Assembly: GCA_965369325.1 (NCBI GenBank)
Contig: CBDUQI010000049.1
Location: 1-31,243, forward strand
Direction: 5' to 3'
Source of the DNA: CBDUQI01 sp965369325
GTDB lineage: Bacteria; Pseudomonadota; Gammaproteobacteria; Steroidobacterales; JBCBZW01
DNA length: 31,243 nt
The position numbers and the translations under genes were made by a program. Under the pieces are notes generated by a model. It worked only from the letters and a program-made list of their open reading frames with translations, made no database searches and was not told where the DNA came from. Below, piece after piece: positions 16,262-24,282 of the stretch (its first letter is position 1; each line of letters opens with the position of its first letter).

Positions 16262-16424
16262 TTTGTTACTCGCTGGAAGGTTGATTTATCCAAATATATA
16301 CAGCAATCAGCACCGCCTCGTTGCGACACGGTGCTCATTGTGATGGCAAATTACGTGAAACCTTGTGGCAACCGCTGGTGCCAGGATTTTCAAGGCCGAG
16401 GGAATTGGGGGGTGGGTATGCGTG

Positions 16425-16441
16425 CCCGATCGGCGATCGGG
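16425..16441. promoter_or_regulatory. 17-bp palindrome flanked by direct repeats
   Basis: CCCGATCG and CGATCGGG form perfect 8-bp arms around one central base. The palindrome is flanked by two copies of ATGCGTG, at 16418-16424 and 16443-16449. It lies about 290 bp upstream of the candidate promoter at 16715. The symmetry suggests a dimeric regulator site, but no known consensus is recognised. Confidence 0.35.
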
Positions 16442-16714
16442 GATGCGTGTAAGGTGCAGGGCGGCGTCGATTAAGTACAACGCGGCGCGATGACTACAGC
16501 AATGACGACAAATAGAGGGGTGATTTAGTCGTTGGTCAGGGGATTAGTGTCGACCCGCTCTCATCAATAGCTGACGGCATATACACTATAATGACTGCCG
16601 GCGCAGGGGCAGGGCATTCGGTGTCAACGAATCAATAGTTTGGCCGTTAAGTCAGATTAAGCAGGTAGTGACCAGGGGCCGCAACACAAATTGTGGGTGG
16701 GCATCTTACTTAAG

Positions 16715-16742
16715 TTGATTTTTCGGGCTGAAGCTTTATAGT
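16715..16742 (+). promoter_or_regulatory. Candidate sigma70 promoter for the sugar-phosphate transferase
   Basis: TTGATT (16715-16720) and TATAGT (16737-16742) are separated by 16 nt, in an AT-richer stretch. Transcription would start near 16749 and give a leader of about 90 nt before the ATG at 16837. A second, isolated TATAAT at 16587-16592 lacks a good -35 partner. Confidence 0.4.
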
Positions 16743-16836
16743 GCCGAGCTTTGTTGCTTCCGTGGCATATATTAGTCATAATTGGCCTTGCTGCGTTGCA
16801 ACAACGAACAGAGACGTATTCTAAGGAGCAGGTTGT

Positions 16837-17550
16837 ATGGCCAAGAGTGAAGGGGAACTCCTCACTACGAAGCCCGGTGCTGGATTTTTGACAGGTGCCT
16901 CCGATACGCGATCGTATTCGGATGAGGTAGTCGATGTTCCATACAGTGATGCGGTAAAGCGCTCCCTTGATGTCGTGGGTACTACGGCCTTGCTCGCTGT
17001 GTTCGGTATTCCGATGCTGGCAATTGCCGGCTTGATTCGTCTTTCGGGTGGCCCAGTGCTGTTCCGTCAGTGGCGGGTTGGGCGCAACGGACATGAATTC
17101 CCGTGCTACAAATTCCGCACGATGGTGCCCAATGCCGATGAAGCACTGCGCCGCCTGCTGGATGAGGACATCGAGGCCCGCGCTGAATGGCAGCGCGACC
17201 AGAAGCTGAAGCAGGATCCGCGGATTACCCGCTACGGTCACTTTTTACGCCGGACCAGCCTGGATGAGTTGCCGCAGCTGTTTAACGTGTTGCAGGGGCA
17301 GATGAGCTTGGTAGGCCCGCGCCCTGTCATCCGCAGCGAATTGACCCGCTATGGCCGCTACGCTGGCTACTATCTGTCAGTGAAACCGGGGATCACCGGT
17401 CTTTGGCAGGTCAGCGGCCGCAATGATCTTTCCTATACCCGTCGCGTCGCGCTGGACTGCTTCTACGTGAAGAAAGGCAATTTCCTGTTTGATGTGGGTA
17501 TTTTGCTGCGCACCGTGCGTGCCGTTATCCAGGGGTTTGGTGCCTACTAA
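16837..17550 (+). CDS. Undecaprenyl-phosphate sugar-phosphate transferase (initiating enzyme, short WbaP/PglC-like form)
   Basis: Predicted to start the repeat unit by transferring a sugar-1-phosphate from a nucleotide sugar to undecaprenyl phosphate at the inner membrane. The 237-residue protein has a hydrophilic N-terminal extension (1-35), one hydrophobic segment (about 45-68, re-entrant or membrane-spanning) and the bacterial sugar transferase domain. Motifs include PVLFRQWRVGRNGHEFPCYKFRTM, RRTSLDELPQLFNVLQG, SLVGPRPV and KPGITGLWQVSGR. It lacks the multi-helix and CoA-binding-like N-terminal half of WbaP/WcaJ, so it is the minimal catalytic form. The AAGGAG site upstream of ATG 16837 is strong. 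It is transcribed alone, convergent with uppP with a 9-bp gap. Which sugar it transfers cannot be deduced. Confidence 0.92.
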   Translation: MAKSEGELLTTKPGAGFLTGASDTRSYSDEVVDVPYSDAVKRSLDVVGTTALLAVFGIPMLAIAGLIRLSGGPVLFRQWRVGRNGHEFPCYKFRTMVPNADEALRRLLDEDIEARAEWQRDQKLKQDPRITRYGHFLRRTSLDELPQLFNVLQGQMSLVGPRPVIRSELTRYGRYAGYYLSVKPGITGLWQVSGRNDLSYTRRVALDCFYVKKGNFLFDVGILLRTVRAVIQGFGAY

Positions 17551-17559
17551 ACCCCCTCG

Positions 17560-18345
17560 CTAGCGTACTCCCAACCAGATCAAGAACGCGCCGCCTGCTG
17601 CCCAGGCGTACCACGCGAATGCGTAAAATCTCTGGGTGCGCAGCAGCCACACGAAAGCGACCAGTGCGAGTAGCCCGCTGATCAGCGCCGCGATGCCGCC
17701 ACTGACAATGGCTGACAGCACTGAGCTATCGGCGCCGGCGATTTCCGGGAATAGCAGGATCGCGGCCCCGCTCATGGCGATCACACCCAGCAGGAACGAG
17801 AACTCCGCCGCTGCCAGCGGGCTCATGCCCAGTGCCATTGCGGTTGCCACGGTTGTGCCACTGCGCGAAATGCCGGGCAGTATCGCAAATGCTTGCGCGC
17901 AGCCGATCAGCAGCGCTTTGCGCCAACTGGGCTCCGTATCGTTGCCCTTGGTAATCGTGTAGCGGGTACTCCACACAATGAAGCCGGTAATCAGCAGCAT
18001 TGAGCCGGCGACGGCAGGTGATTCGAACTGGGCTTCAATAAAACCACGCGCTAGCAGGGCCACTGCGATGGCCGGCAGCGTGGCCAGCGCCAGTTTGCCA
18101 ATATAGCGCCAAGCGTCCACCTGAACGGTGAGTGCGCCAACGGTCAGAGTGGCGACGCGCCGACGGTAAAACAGCAGGATCGCCACCAGGGTGGCCACGT
18201 GCACGGCCACCTCAAAAACAATCCCGCCACCGGGTTGCACGCCCATTAGTTCCTGCGCCATGACCAGATGCCCGGAGCTTGACACGGGCAGAAACTCGGT
18301 CAATCCCTGGATGATGCCAAGGAGTATCGATTCGATAAGATTCAT
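17560..18345 (-). CDS. uppP: Undecaprenyl-diphosphatase
   Basis: A 261-residue polytopic membrane enzyme that recycles undecaprenyl pyrophosphate to undecaprenyl phosphate, the carrier lipid for cell-wall and capsule units. It has the BacA/UppP motifs: GLTEFLPVSSSGH at residues 15-26, with the glutamate-rich and serine-rich catalytic region, and PGISRSGTT in the second repeat. About eight hydrophobic helices are evident, and length is normal. It is downstream of neuA and the polysialyltransferase-like gene on the same strand (83-bp gap). This suggests a capsule-linked copy that returns carrier lipid after polymerisation. Whether it is the genome's only copy cannot be seen. Confidence 0.95.
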   Translation of the reverse strand: MNLIESILLGIIQGLTEFLPVSSSGHLVMAQELMGVQPGGGIVFEVAVHVATLVAILLFYRRRVATLTVGALTVQVDAWRYIGKLALATLPAIAVALLARGFIEAQFESPAVAGSMLLITGFIVWSTRYTITKGNDTEPSWRKALLIGCAQAFAILPGISRSGTTVATAMALGMSPLAAAEFSFLLGVIAMSGAAILLFPEIAGADSSVLSAIVSGGIAALISGLLALVAFVWLLRTQRFYAFAWYAWAAGGAFLIWLGVR

Positions 18346-18428
18346 GGCGGCGATGGTAGCCTAATCGTGCGTAGTGAGCCATGACGTGCTACACGTATTG
18401 CCACCGCCTGAAGCGCTTCACCACACGG

Positions 18429-19454
18429 CTAGTCGCGCGGGAGGTTGGCCGGTTGTACCTCTACCCCGGTGCCTCGCATCAGCTCGATGACTCCGCGGTC
18501 ACCGTGATAGGCGTGCTCGCAGTAGTAGTCGGCGCCAAAATCCACGCAGCGAAGATCTGGGCGCAGCAGCTTAAGGCTCACCAGCGCCGTGCAGCAGGTG
18601 CCAAGCACGGTGGCGGCCGGAATGTCCGCTGCCATGGCCTCTACACTGCGCGGGTCGGTGAGTTGCTCATGTGTGGGAAGCATGTGCTCGATTACCCCTG
18701 TGGCTACGTGCGGATGCACCTTAGTCAGGATGCGTTTGAAACCCTGCCTCTGAAGCCAATCAACAAACGCCTGCGCGAAACGCTGGTATTTTTCTTCGTC
18801 CATCCATTGCCACAGGCCGGTGTGGACAATCAGGCAGGTGTCCGCCTGCGGGGTGACGCTAGGGTTTGGCTGGCTGAAAGGAAGTACTAATACTTTCTCC
18901 GGTGGGGCTTTCAGGCCCACCGCGGAGAAGCTGATTACGCGTTGCACACCCGCTTGGTAGGCGCCACTGAGGTGGCCGCGTGGTGTTGAGTAAGCCAGAC
19001 CGAGCAGGCGCGCCAGCAGCGGCTTGCCGAGCCATCGCCACCGGGAGCGGTCGCGCTGGTCGATTTGCTGATAATTCATGATGCCCTCCGCCACCACGGT
19101 CATCGCAACGGCTTGTGGCGATCCCGTCTCGGCCAGAGAGAAAAACGGGCTGGTGAGCAGATTGTCGTTGTTCACCAGATATACGTGAGCGAGCTGGCCA
19201 TCGCGTAGCGCCCGCCTGATCAACCGCGCGCCAGCGGCAAAAAACGGAATAAAACGCCATTGCCCGAATATGCCGGGTGCTGGTTTGCCGGGGTAGCGCA
19301 GCACGCTGGCACATTCGTGCGCCCAGTCGATTTTTAGATCGCGCAACATGATCAGTGCGACGTGCGCAAGCGCGATCCCGTCGCGCGCCAGGATGCGGCG
19401 AGTCAGTCGCGCGGATATCGCGTTGTTGATAACGGCTATTACTCGGGTTGCCAT
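18429..19454 (-). CDS. Polysialyltransferase-like glycosyltransferase
   Basis: A 341-residue protein predicted to transfer a nonulosonate (sialic-acid-like sugar) from its CMP form. Three features match bacterial sialyl/polysialyltransferases of the GT52/GT38 type. First, an acidic-Gly motif VAEGIMNY at residues 121-128 (the usual form is D/E-D/E-G; here the first position is Ala). Second, an HP motif, TKVHPH, with H247-P248. Third, a small/hydroxyl-residue motif GTCCTAL at 285-291, where the family has Ser/Thr. There is no signal peptide, so it should act in the cytoplasm or at the inner membrane face. It starts 4 bp after the neuA stop, so donor synthesis and transfer are coupled. Another glycosyltransferase type remains possible because overall similarity is low. 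Confidence 0.6.
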   Translation of the reverse strand: MATRVIAVINNAISARLTRRILARDGIALAHVALIMLRDLKIDWAHECASVLRYPGKPAPGIFGQWRFIPFFAAGARLIRRALRDGQLAHVYLVNNDNLLTSPFFSLAETGSPQAVAMTVVAEGIMNYQQIDQRDRSRWRWLGKPLLARLLGLAYSTPRGHLSGAYQAGVQRVISFSAVGLKAPPEKVLVLPFSQPNPSVTPQADTCLIVHTGLWQWMDEEKYQRFAQAFVDWLQRQGFKRILTKVHPHVATGVIEHMLPTHEQLTDPRSVEAMAADIPAATVLGTCCTALVSLKLLRPDLRCVDFGADYYCEHAYHGDRGVIELMRGTGVEVQPANLPRD

Positions 19455-19458
19455 AGCG

Positions 19459-20166
19459 TCACTCGACAGTCGTGGCCATCAATTGCAGCCTGGCTTCTGC
19501 CAACAGGAAGTCGTGCGGATCGTCAATCTCAAGCACATGTTCGCTTGGAATCACATGCATGACCGTCTTGCCAAAAAATCTATGTCGATGGTGCAGAAAA
19601 CCGGCCGTTTGCATGGCATAGACCGAGCCGGTCTCAAGATACTGAGCCTGCTGCTGTTGGCGCATGAGGCGAGTGTTCTTGTCGTGATTGACGCCCACGG
19701 CATCACCATCGCCATCGCCCTGGTGGCGCCACAGGTAGTAGTGGAATTGCGCCACGGCAAGCGCGCTGTCCGCAGACTGGCGGATCAACGCGTTGACGGT
19801 GCCGTCGATATCCCCGGCCTGGGTGAGCGGCGAGGTGCACTGCAAAAACACCAGGTGCTGGGGCAGCGGCGCGTCCCGCCCCAGCGCTTGCAACGCGTGC
19901 AGCAGCGCCGATTCTGAACTGGCAGTATCGTCCGCCAGCGCGGCCGGGCGGCGGATGACCTCGGCACCGCCCTGTTCGCTCACCTGCGCTATTTCATCGT
20001 CGTCCGTTGAGACGAATACCCGCTCAATACAAGCGGCCTGCTTTGCGGCGTCTATGCAGTAGTGAATCAATGGTCTGCCGCCGAGCAGTTTGACGTTTTT
20101 GCCTGGGATCCCCTTAGAGCCCCCGCGCGCGGGAATAATCGCGAATGCAGTCTTGCTAAGGGCCAT
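19459..20166 (-). CDS. neuA: CMP-nonulosonate synthetase (acylneuraminate cytidylyltransferase family)
   Basis: Predicted to activate a nine-carbon sugar acid with CTP to CMP-sugar and pyrophosphate. The 235-residue protein carries the family N-terminus AIIPARGGSKGIPGKN (residues 10-24), with the CTP-binding Arg/Lys residues. FVSTDDDEIAQV and LQCTSPLTQAGDID follow (usual form LQPTSPLR), and the conserved C-terminal EIDDPHDFLLAEA closes the domain. ATG 20166 is preferred over 20190 because AGGAG at 20174-20178 lies 7 nt upstream and because the family starts here. It leads a minus-strand set with the polysialyltransferase-like gene and uppP. The partner synthase (NeuB) is at 27262-29538. Whether the sugar is Neu5Ac, Kdn, legionaminate or another nonulosonate is not visible. 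Confidence 0.9.
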   Translation of the reverse strand: MALSKTAFAIIPARGGSKGIPGKNVKLLGGRPLIHYCIDAAKQAACIERVFVSTDDDEIAQVSEQGGAEVIRRPAALADDTASSESALLHALQALGRDAPLPQHLVFLQCTSPLTQAGDIDGTVNALIRQSADSALAVAQFHYYLWRHQGDGDGDAVGVNHDKNTRLMRQQQQAQYLETGSVYAMQTAGFLHHRHRFFGKTVMHVIPSEHVLEIDDPHDFLLAEARLQLMATTVE

Positions 20167-20517
20167 TAAGGTGCTCCTGGATGTAGTCAAACAATAATGT
20201 CTCCTCTCGGGTGGGCGATGGCGTGGATGGCGCGTTGCTGTCCGGTGCCGGAAGGGTACTCCAGAATTGCTTAAACATTAATAGGTGGAGTAACATCCCG
20301 ATGCCTGCTGACGGGGCCTGCATATGGATGTTTACAGACGTACGTTGCGCGGGTTGGCGTCGGTTCGTAGTGTGACATAACCGACGCTGGAGCAGACTCA
20401 GCCCTCTCGCTTACCTCAGTTAATGCATCAGATTTACATCAACTTCCACGCGGGGTGTGGTCCCTGGGAGGCTGACGCCGTATTGCGCGCCAGGCTCAAT
20501 GGTGGAGGGTGCCCATC
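20167..20517. other. 351-bp divergent promoter region between neuA and the GT2-rml unit
   Basis: No gene is supported here. The region contains a perfect 9-bp inverted repeat at 20357-20387 and should hold outward promoters for neuA (left) and the glycosyltransferase (right). I could not identify good -35/-10 pairs with confidence. Confidence 0.5.
20357..20387. promoter_or_regulatory. 9-bp perfect inverted repeat, hairpin or operator
   Basis: GCGTCGGTT (20357-20365) and AACCGACGC (20379-20387) are exact reverse complements with a 13-nt spacer. They lie about 130 bp upstream of the GT2 start and about 190 bp from the neuA start. They could be an operator for either unit or a leader hairpin. 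Confidence 0.4.
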
Positions 20518-21432
20518 GTGAGCACAGTACGCCCGGTCGTGGACGTGCTGATGTGTACGTACAATGGTGAGAGATTTCTGCCTGAACAACTGGACTCGTT
20601 GGCGGATCAGGCGGACGTGGACATCCATCTGCACGTCTCCGATGACGGCTCCAGTGACCAGACAGATGCGGTGCTCGAGCGCTACCGGCCCCGGCTGAAG
20701 CAGTTGTACCGACGGCGCGGCCCTGGGCAGGGCGCGACGGTGAATTTTCTGACCCTGGCAACCGATAACTCGCTCAAAGGAGAGTTGTTCGCGTTCGCGG
20801 ATCAGGACGATGTATGGGAGCCGGACAAGCTCTCGCGCGCGGCACAGATGCTCGCCGCGCACCGTGATCAGCCCGCCTTGTATTGCAGTCATTCCAAGAT
20901 TATCGATGAGCACGGAAACCTGATCGGGCACTCCAAGGCGCATCGGAAACCGCCGTCTTTGAGTAACGCGATGGTGCAGAACATCGCCAGTGGACATACC
21001 ATGGTGTTTAACCGCAAAGCCCAGCAACTGCTGGTGCAGGCGGGCGTGGTAGATGTGAGGTTTCACGATTGGTGGTTGTATCTGTTGGTGATGTTCGCAG
21101 GCGGGGTCACCGTGCATGATCATCAGGCACGGGTACGCTACCGTCAGCACGCAAGCAACGAGTTTGGGGCGCACAGCAGCTTGCTAAATCAGCTAGGTCG
21201 TGCATTCATGCTGATGAATGGCGAGTACGGTCGCTGGGTGCAATTGCACCAGCAGGCCCTCAGCGGGTTGGACGGTCAGGTGCCGCAGGAGCGGTTGTTC
21301 GGGCTGATGGAAACAATCCGCAAGGGCGGGGTTGTCGCCCGCGTTCGTGCCATGCGGGAAGGTGGATTTCATCGTCAGACCCGCAATGAGCAGATCGCCC
21401 TTTGGTTAAGCGTTATTCTGGGACGCCTATGA
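20518..21432 (+). CDS. GT2-family glycosyltransferase, probably rhamnosyltransferase-like
   Basis: Predicted cytoplasmic transferase that adds a sugar to the lipid-linked repeat unit. The 304-residue sequence has a GT-A fold N-terminus: VDVLMCTYNGERFLPEQLDSL, then VSDDGSSDQT (D42-D43, nucleotide-binding) and FAFADQDDVWEPDKL with the DxD-type metal motif at 95-98. The later FHDWWLYLL and RYRQHASNEFG segments resemble rhamnosyltransferases of this family. A GTG at 20518 is chosen because GGAGG at 20504-20508 lies 9 nt upstream; the in-frame GTG at 20509 touches that site. Its stop overlaps rmlB by ATGA, so it is coupled to dTDP-rhamnose synthesis, which supports a rhamnose donor. The acceptor is unknown. 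Confidence 0.85.
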   Translation: MSTVRPVVDVLMCTYNGERFLPEQLDSLADQADVDIHLHVSDDGSSDQTDAVLERYRPRLKQLYRRRGPGQGATVNFLTLATDNSLKGELFAFADQDDVWEPDKLSRAAQMLAAHRDQPALYCSHSKIIDEHGNLIGHSKAHRKPPSLSNAMVQNIASGHTMVFNRKAQQLLVQAGVVDVRFHDWWLYLLVMFAGGVTVHDHQARVRYRQHASNEFGAHSSLLNQLGRAFMLMNGEYGRWVQLHQQALSGLDGQVPQERLFGLMETIRKGGVVARVRAMREGGFHRQTRNEQIALWLSVILGRL

Positions 21433-22496
21433 ACGACAGTTTGTTGATTACCGGCGGATGCGGTTTTATCGGCGCCAACTTTGTCCATCATCGCATGCAA
21501 CAGCATGAGGGGCTGCTGGCCAATCTGGATTCGCTTACCTACGCCGGACATCCCGGCAGCGTTGAGTGTTTTGCAGGTTCGCCCCGCTACCGCTTTACCC
21601 ACGGTGATATTGCAGATCGTAAACTCGTCGGTCAGTTACTGCGCGAGATCCGCCCGAGTGCGATTATCAACTTCGCCGCCGAGTCGCACGTTGATCGCTC
21701 CATCCTCGGCCCCGATGCGTTCATCAATACCAATATCTCAGGTACCTTCGCATTGCTGGAAGAGGCCAGAGCGTACTGGGAAGGGCTGGCTTCAGCCGAC
21801 GGCGACCACTTTCGCTTTTTGCACGTCTCCACCGATGAGGTGTACGGCTCACTCGGCCCGCATGATGCCCCCTTTAGTGAGACGCACCCGTACCAGCCGA
21901 ACAGTCCGTACTCTGCCTCAAAGGCGGCGTCAGACCATCTCGTGCGCGCTTATCACCATACCTATGGCCTGCCGACCTTAACGACCAACTGCTCAAATAA
22001 CTACGGACCGTATCAGTTCCCGGAGAAGTTGATACCGTTGGTGATCCACAATGCGCTGGCCGGCAAGCCGCTGCCGATCTACGGCGACGGCTCTAATATT
22101 CGAGACTGGCTGTATGTGCAGGATCACTGTGCTGCCCTATCGGCGGTGCTGCAAGGCGGGCAGGTAGGGCAAACCTACAATATCGGTGGTGATGCCGAGG
22201 CCGCCAACCTGGATGTGGTTGGCACATTGTGCGACATTCTGGACCGGATGCGACCGCAGAGCGATGGACACAGCTACCAGGCGCTTATTACCTTTGTCAC
22301 CGATCGCCCAGGGCACGATCAGCGCTACGCCATTGATGCGTCCAAGATCAGGCAACAATTGCAGTGGCAGCCGACGCAAACGCTGGCCTCGGGCTTTGAG
22401 CGTACTGTCCGTTGGTATCTGGATAACGAGCCCTGGGTGCGCAGCGTGACCAGTGGCGAGTACCGGCACTGGCTTGATCGGCAGTACCACAGGTGA
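21429..22496 (+). CDS. rmlB: dTDP-glucose 4,6-dehydratase
   Basis: Second enzyme of dTDP-L-rhamnose synthesis: converts dTDP-glucose to dTDP-4-keto-6-deoxyglucose. The 355-residue extended SDR has GGCGFIGANFVHH at 9-21, NFAAESHVDRSI at 81-92 and the catalytic STDEVYG with T135-D136-E137. Y161 and K165 lie in YSASKAASDHLV, and NNYGPYQFPEKLIP follows. ATG 21429 overlaps the upstream stop by 4 bp and matches the family start; the frame is open from 21402 but that part is upstream overlap. It ends in a GTGA overlap with rmlD. Order B-D-A-C is a common arrangement. Confidence 0.97.
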   Translation: MNDSLLITGGCGFIGANFVHHRMQQHEGLLANLDSLTYAGHPGSVECFAGSPRYRFTHGDIADRKLVGQLLREIRPSAIINFAAESHVDRSILGPDAFINTNISGTFALLEEARAYWEGLASADGDHFRFLHVSTDEVYGSLGPHDAPFSETHPYQPNSPYSASKAASDHLVRAYHHTYGLPTLTTNCSNNYGPYQFPEKLIPLVIHNALAGKPLPIYGDGSNIRDWLYVQDHCAALSAVLQGGQVGQTYNIGGDAEAANLDVVGTLCDILDRMRPQSDGHSYQALITFVTDRPGHDQRYAIDASKIRQQLQWQPTQTLASGFERTVRWYLDNEPWVRSVTSGEYRHWLDRQYHR

Positions 22497-23383
22497 AGGT
22501 TTTGCTGCTGGGCGTTAACGGTCAGCTTGGGGGCGAGTTGCTGGGCAGGCTTGGCAGCATCGCTCAGGTGCAGGCACCCACCCGAGCGGAGCTGGACCTG
22601 TGCAGTGAGTGTGCGCTGCTGGGGTATATTCGCAACGCCCGGCCAGAGGTGATTGTGAACGCGGCCGCCTATACCGCGGTGGATCTGGCCGAGGAGCAAA
22701 CCGAGCTGGCCGATCAGGTAAACCACCTGGCCGTGGCAAGCATGGCGGCGGCGGCGGGCGAGGTGGGTGCGCTACTGGTGCACTACTCCACGGACTATGT
22801 GTTCGATGGGCACAAGGCAGAGCCCTACCGTGAGAAGGATCGCACCAATCCACAGAGCGTGTACGGCCAAAGCAAACTGGACGGGGAGAACGCTGTCCGT
22901 GCCGCTGGTTGCCGGCACCTGATTTTTCGTACCAGTTGGGTGTACGCGCTTCGCGGGCACAATTTTATCAAGAGCATGTTCAAACTTGCCCAGGAGCGTG
23001 AAGAGTTGCGGGTGGTGAATGATCAGTTCGGTGCGCCAACCGCTGCCTCCGCACTGGCCAGCGGCACCGCGCAGCTGCTACCCCGCGCACTGGCGCAGCC
23101 AGAGCTGGACGGGCTGTACCATATGACGGCCGGCGGGCGCACTCATTGGCATGCGTTGGCGCAATACGTGCTGCAGCAGGCTCAGCACAACGGAGTAACC
23201 TTACGCTGCCCGCCAGAGAATGTAGTCGCGATCCCCTCGAGCGACTACCCGATGGCTGCCACTCGGCCCAGGAACTCCGTGCTGTCTAACGAAAAAGTCC
23301 ATACTAACTTTGCGCTGTCCCAGCAGGACTGGCGTCAACCGGTGGCGGAACTTGTCGCGGAGCTATCAACATGTCGCAACTGA
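22493..23383 (+). CDS. rmlD: dTDP-4-dehydrorhamnose reductase
   Basis: Last enzyme of the pathway: reduces dTDP-4-keto-L-rhamnose to dTDP-L-rhamnose with NAD(P)H. The 296-residue SDR protein has GVNGQLGGELLGRL near the N-terminus, VNAAAYTAVDLAEEQ, the VHYSTDYVFDG segment and the YGQSKLDGE catalytic Tyr/Lys motif. GTG is the start codon, overlapping the rmlB stop as GTGA; no ATG fits. It overlaps rmlA by 13 bp at its end. Length and motif order are normal for RmlD/RfbD. Confidence 0.96.
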   Translation: MKVLLLGVNGQLGGELLGRLGSIAQVQAPTRAELDLCSECALLGYIRNARPEVIVNAAAYTAVDLAEEQTELADQVNHLAVASMAAAAGEVGALLVHYSTDYVFDGHKAEPYREKDRTNPQSVYGQSKLDGENAVRAAGCRHLIFRTSWVYALRGHNFIKSMFKLAQEREELRVVNDQFGAPTAASALASGTAQLLPRALAQPELDGLYHMTAGGRTHWHALAQYVLQQAQHNGVTLRCPPENVVAIPSSDYPMAATRPRNSVLSNEKVHTNFALSQQDWRQPVAELVAELSTCRN

Positions 23384-24282
23384 GTCATCCCAAGCGTAAA
23401 GGTATCGTGCTGGCCGGCGGCGCCGGCACCCGACTGCACCCGGCCACCGCGGTGGTCTCCAAGCAGCTCCTGCCTATCTACGATAAACCCATGGTCTACT
23501 ACCCGTTGTCGGTGCTGATGCTGGCTGGCATCCGGGAAGTGCTGCTGATCTCAACCCCGATGGATACACCGCGGTTCCGTCAGTTGCTTGGTAGCGGCGA
23601 GCAGTGGGGAATGGAAATTCAATATGAGGTGCAGCCGGAACCGCAGGGGCTGGCGCAGGCGTTTGTGATCGGTCGAAAATTTGTTGCCGGGCATCTGAGC
23701 GCACTGGTGCTGGGTGACAACGTTTTTTACGGCCACGATCTGCAGCCGATGTTGCATCGGGCAATGAGTAAACCCGAAGGCGCTACCGTCTTCGCCTACC
23801 ACGTGCCTGATCCGCAACGATATGGCGTGGTGGAGTTTGATGCGCAGCGCCGGGTGGTCAATATCGAGGAGAAGCCTGAGCATCCACCGTCCAACTACGC
23901 CATTACCGGCTTGTACTTTTACGACGAGCAGGTAGGCGATATCGCCGCCGGATTAAAGCCCTCTCCGCGCGGCGAACTGGAAATTACCGATCTGAACCGG
24001 CGTTATCTGGAGCGCGGTCAACTGGGTGTGGAAATTATGACACGCGGATTCGCCTGGCTGGATACAGGCACTCACGAGTCACTGATCGAAGCCTCGCAGT
24101 TTATTCAGACCGTGGAACGACGCCAGGGGTTGAAGATTGCGTGTCCGGAGGAGATCGCCTGGCGTGCCGGTTGGATAGACGACGCAGCGTTGGAACGCCT
24201 GGCCAGCCGCTACACCAAAAGCGGTTACGGGCAGTACCTGTTTGGTCTTTTGCAAGGGAGCCCGTTTGATGCAAATCCGTAG
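23371..24282 (+). CDS. rmlA: Glucose-1-phosphate thymidylyltransferase
   Basis: First enzyme of dTDP-L-rhamnose synthesis: glucose-1-phosphate + dTTP to dTDP-glucose. The 303-residue protein has LAGGAGTRLHPATAVVSKQLLP near residues 14-35 (nucleotide-binding Arg and Lys). DKPMVYYPLSVLMLAGI, LGDNVFYGHDL, VEFDAQRRVVNIEEKPEHP and FAWLDTGTHESLIEA also fit the RmlA signature. Length is typical. The start lies inside the rmlD 3' end (13-bp overlap) and the end overlaps rmlC by 14 bp, consistent with one polycistronic message. Confidence 0.97.
   Translation: MSQLSHPKRKGIVLAGGAGTRLHPATAVVSKQLLPIYDKPMVYYPLSVLMLAGIREVLLISTPMDTPRFRQLLGSGEQWGMEIQYEVQPEPQGLAQAFVIGRKFVAGHLSALVLGDNVFYGHDLQPMLHRAMSKPEGATVFAYHVPDPQRYGVVEFDAQRRVVNIEEKPEHPPSNYAITGLYFYDEQVGDIAAGLKPSPRGELEITDLNRRYLERGQLGVEIMTRGFAWLDTGTHESLIEASQFIQTVERRQGLKIACPEEIAWRAGWIDDAALERLASRYTKSGYGQYLFGLLQGSPFDANP

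Larger units (their letters stand above)
15907..16836. other. 930-bp non-coding divergent region between ugd and the initiating transferase
   Basis: No convincing gene was found on either strand: the open frames here have no recognisable domains and run through promoter-like sequence. The stretch holds a hairpin at 16117-16139, an 11-bp inverted repeat at 16211-16261, a 17-bp palindrome at 16425-16441, an isolated TATAAT at 16587-16592 and a sigma70-like promoter at 16715-16742. It is more AT-rich than the coding regions near its right end. It separates divergent transcription of ugd (left) and the sugar-phosphate transferase (right), so it is a likely control region for the cluster. Confidence 0.6.

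Noticed and set aside
16033..16338. Minus-strand open frame in the 930-bp gap
   Set aside because: No recognised domain, and it spans the inverted repeat and hairpin; a small unknown gene cannot be wholly excluded.
16664..16678. Possible JUMPstart/ops element (GCAGGTAGTGA)
   Set aside because: Only partly resembles the ops core GGCGGTAG and lacks the surrounding conserved bases; no RfaH-type conclusion is justified.
16783..16800. Sigma54-like GG...GC spacing upstream of the initiating transferase
   Set aside because: The GG and GC dinucleotides are 12 nt apart rather than the required 10.
16657..17241. Minus-strand open frame overlapping the start of the initiating transferase
   Set aside because: About two thirds of it is antisense to the well-supported sugar-phosphate transferase gene and it covers that gene's promoter.
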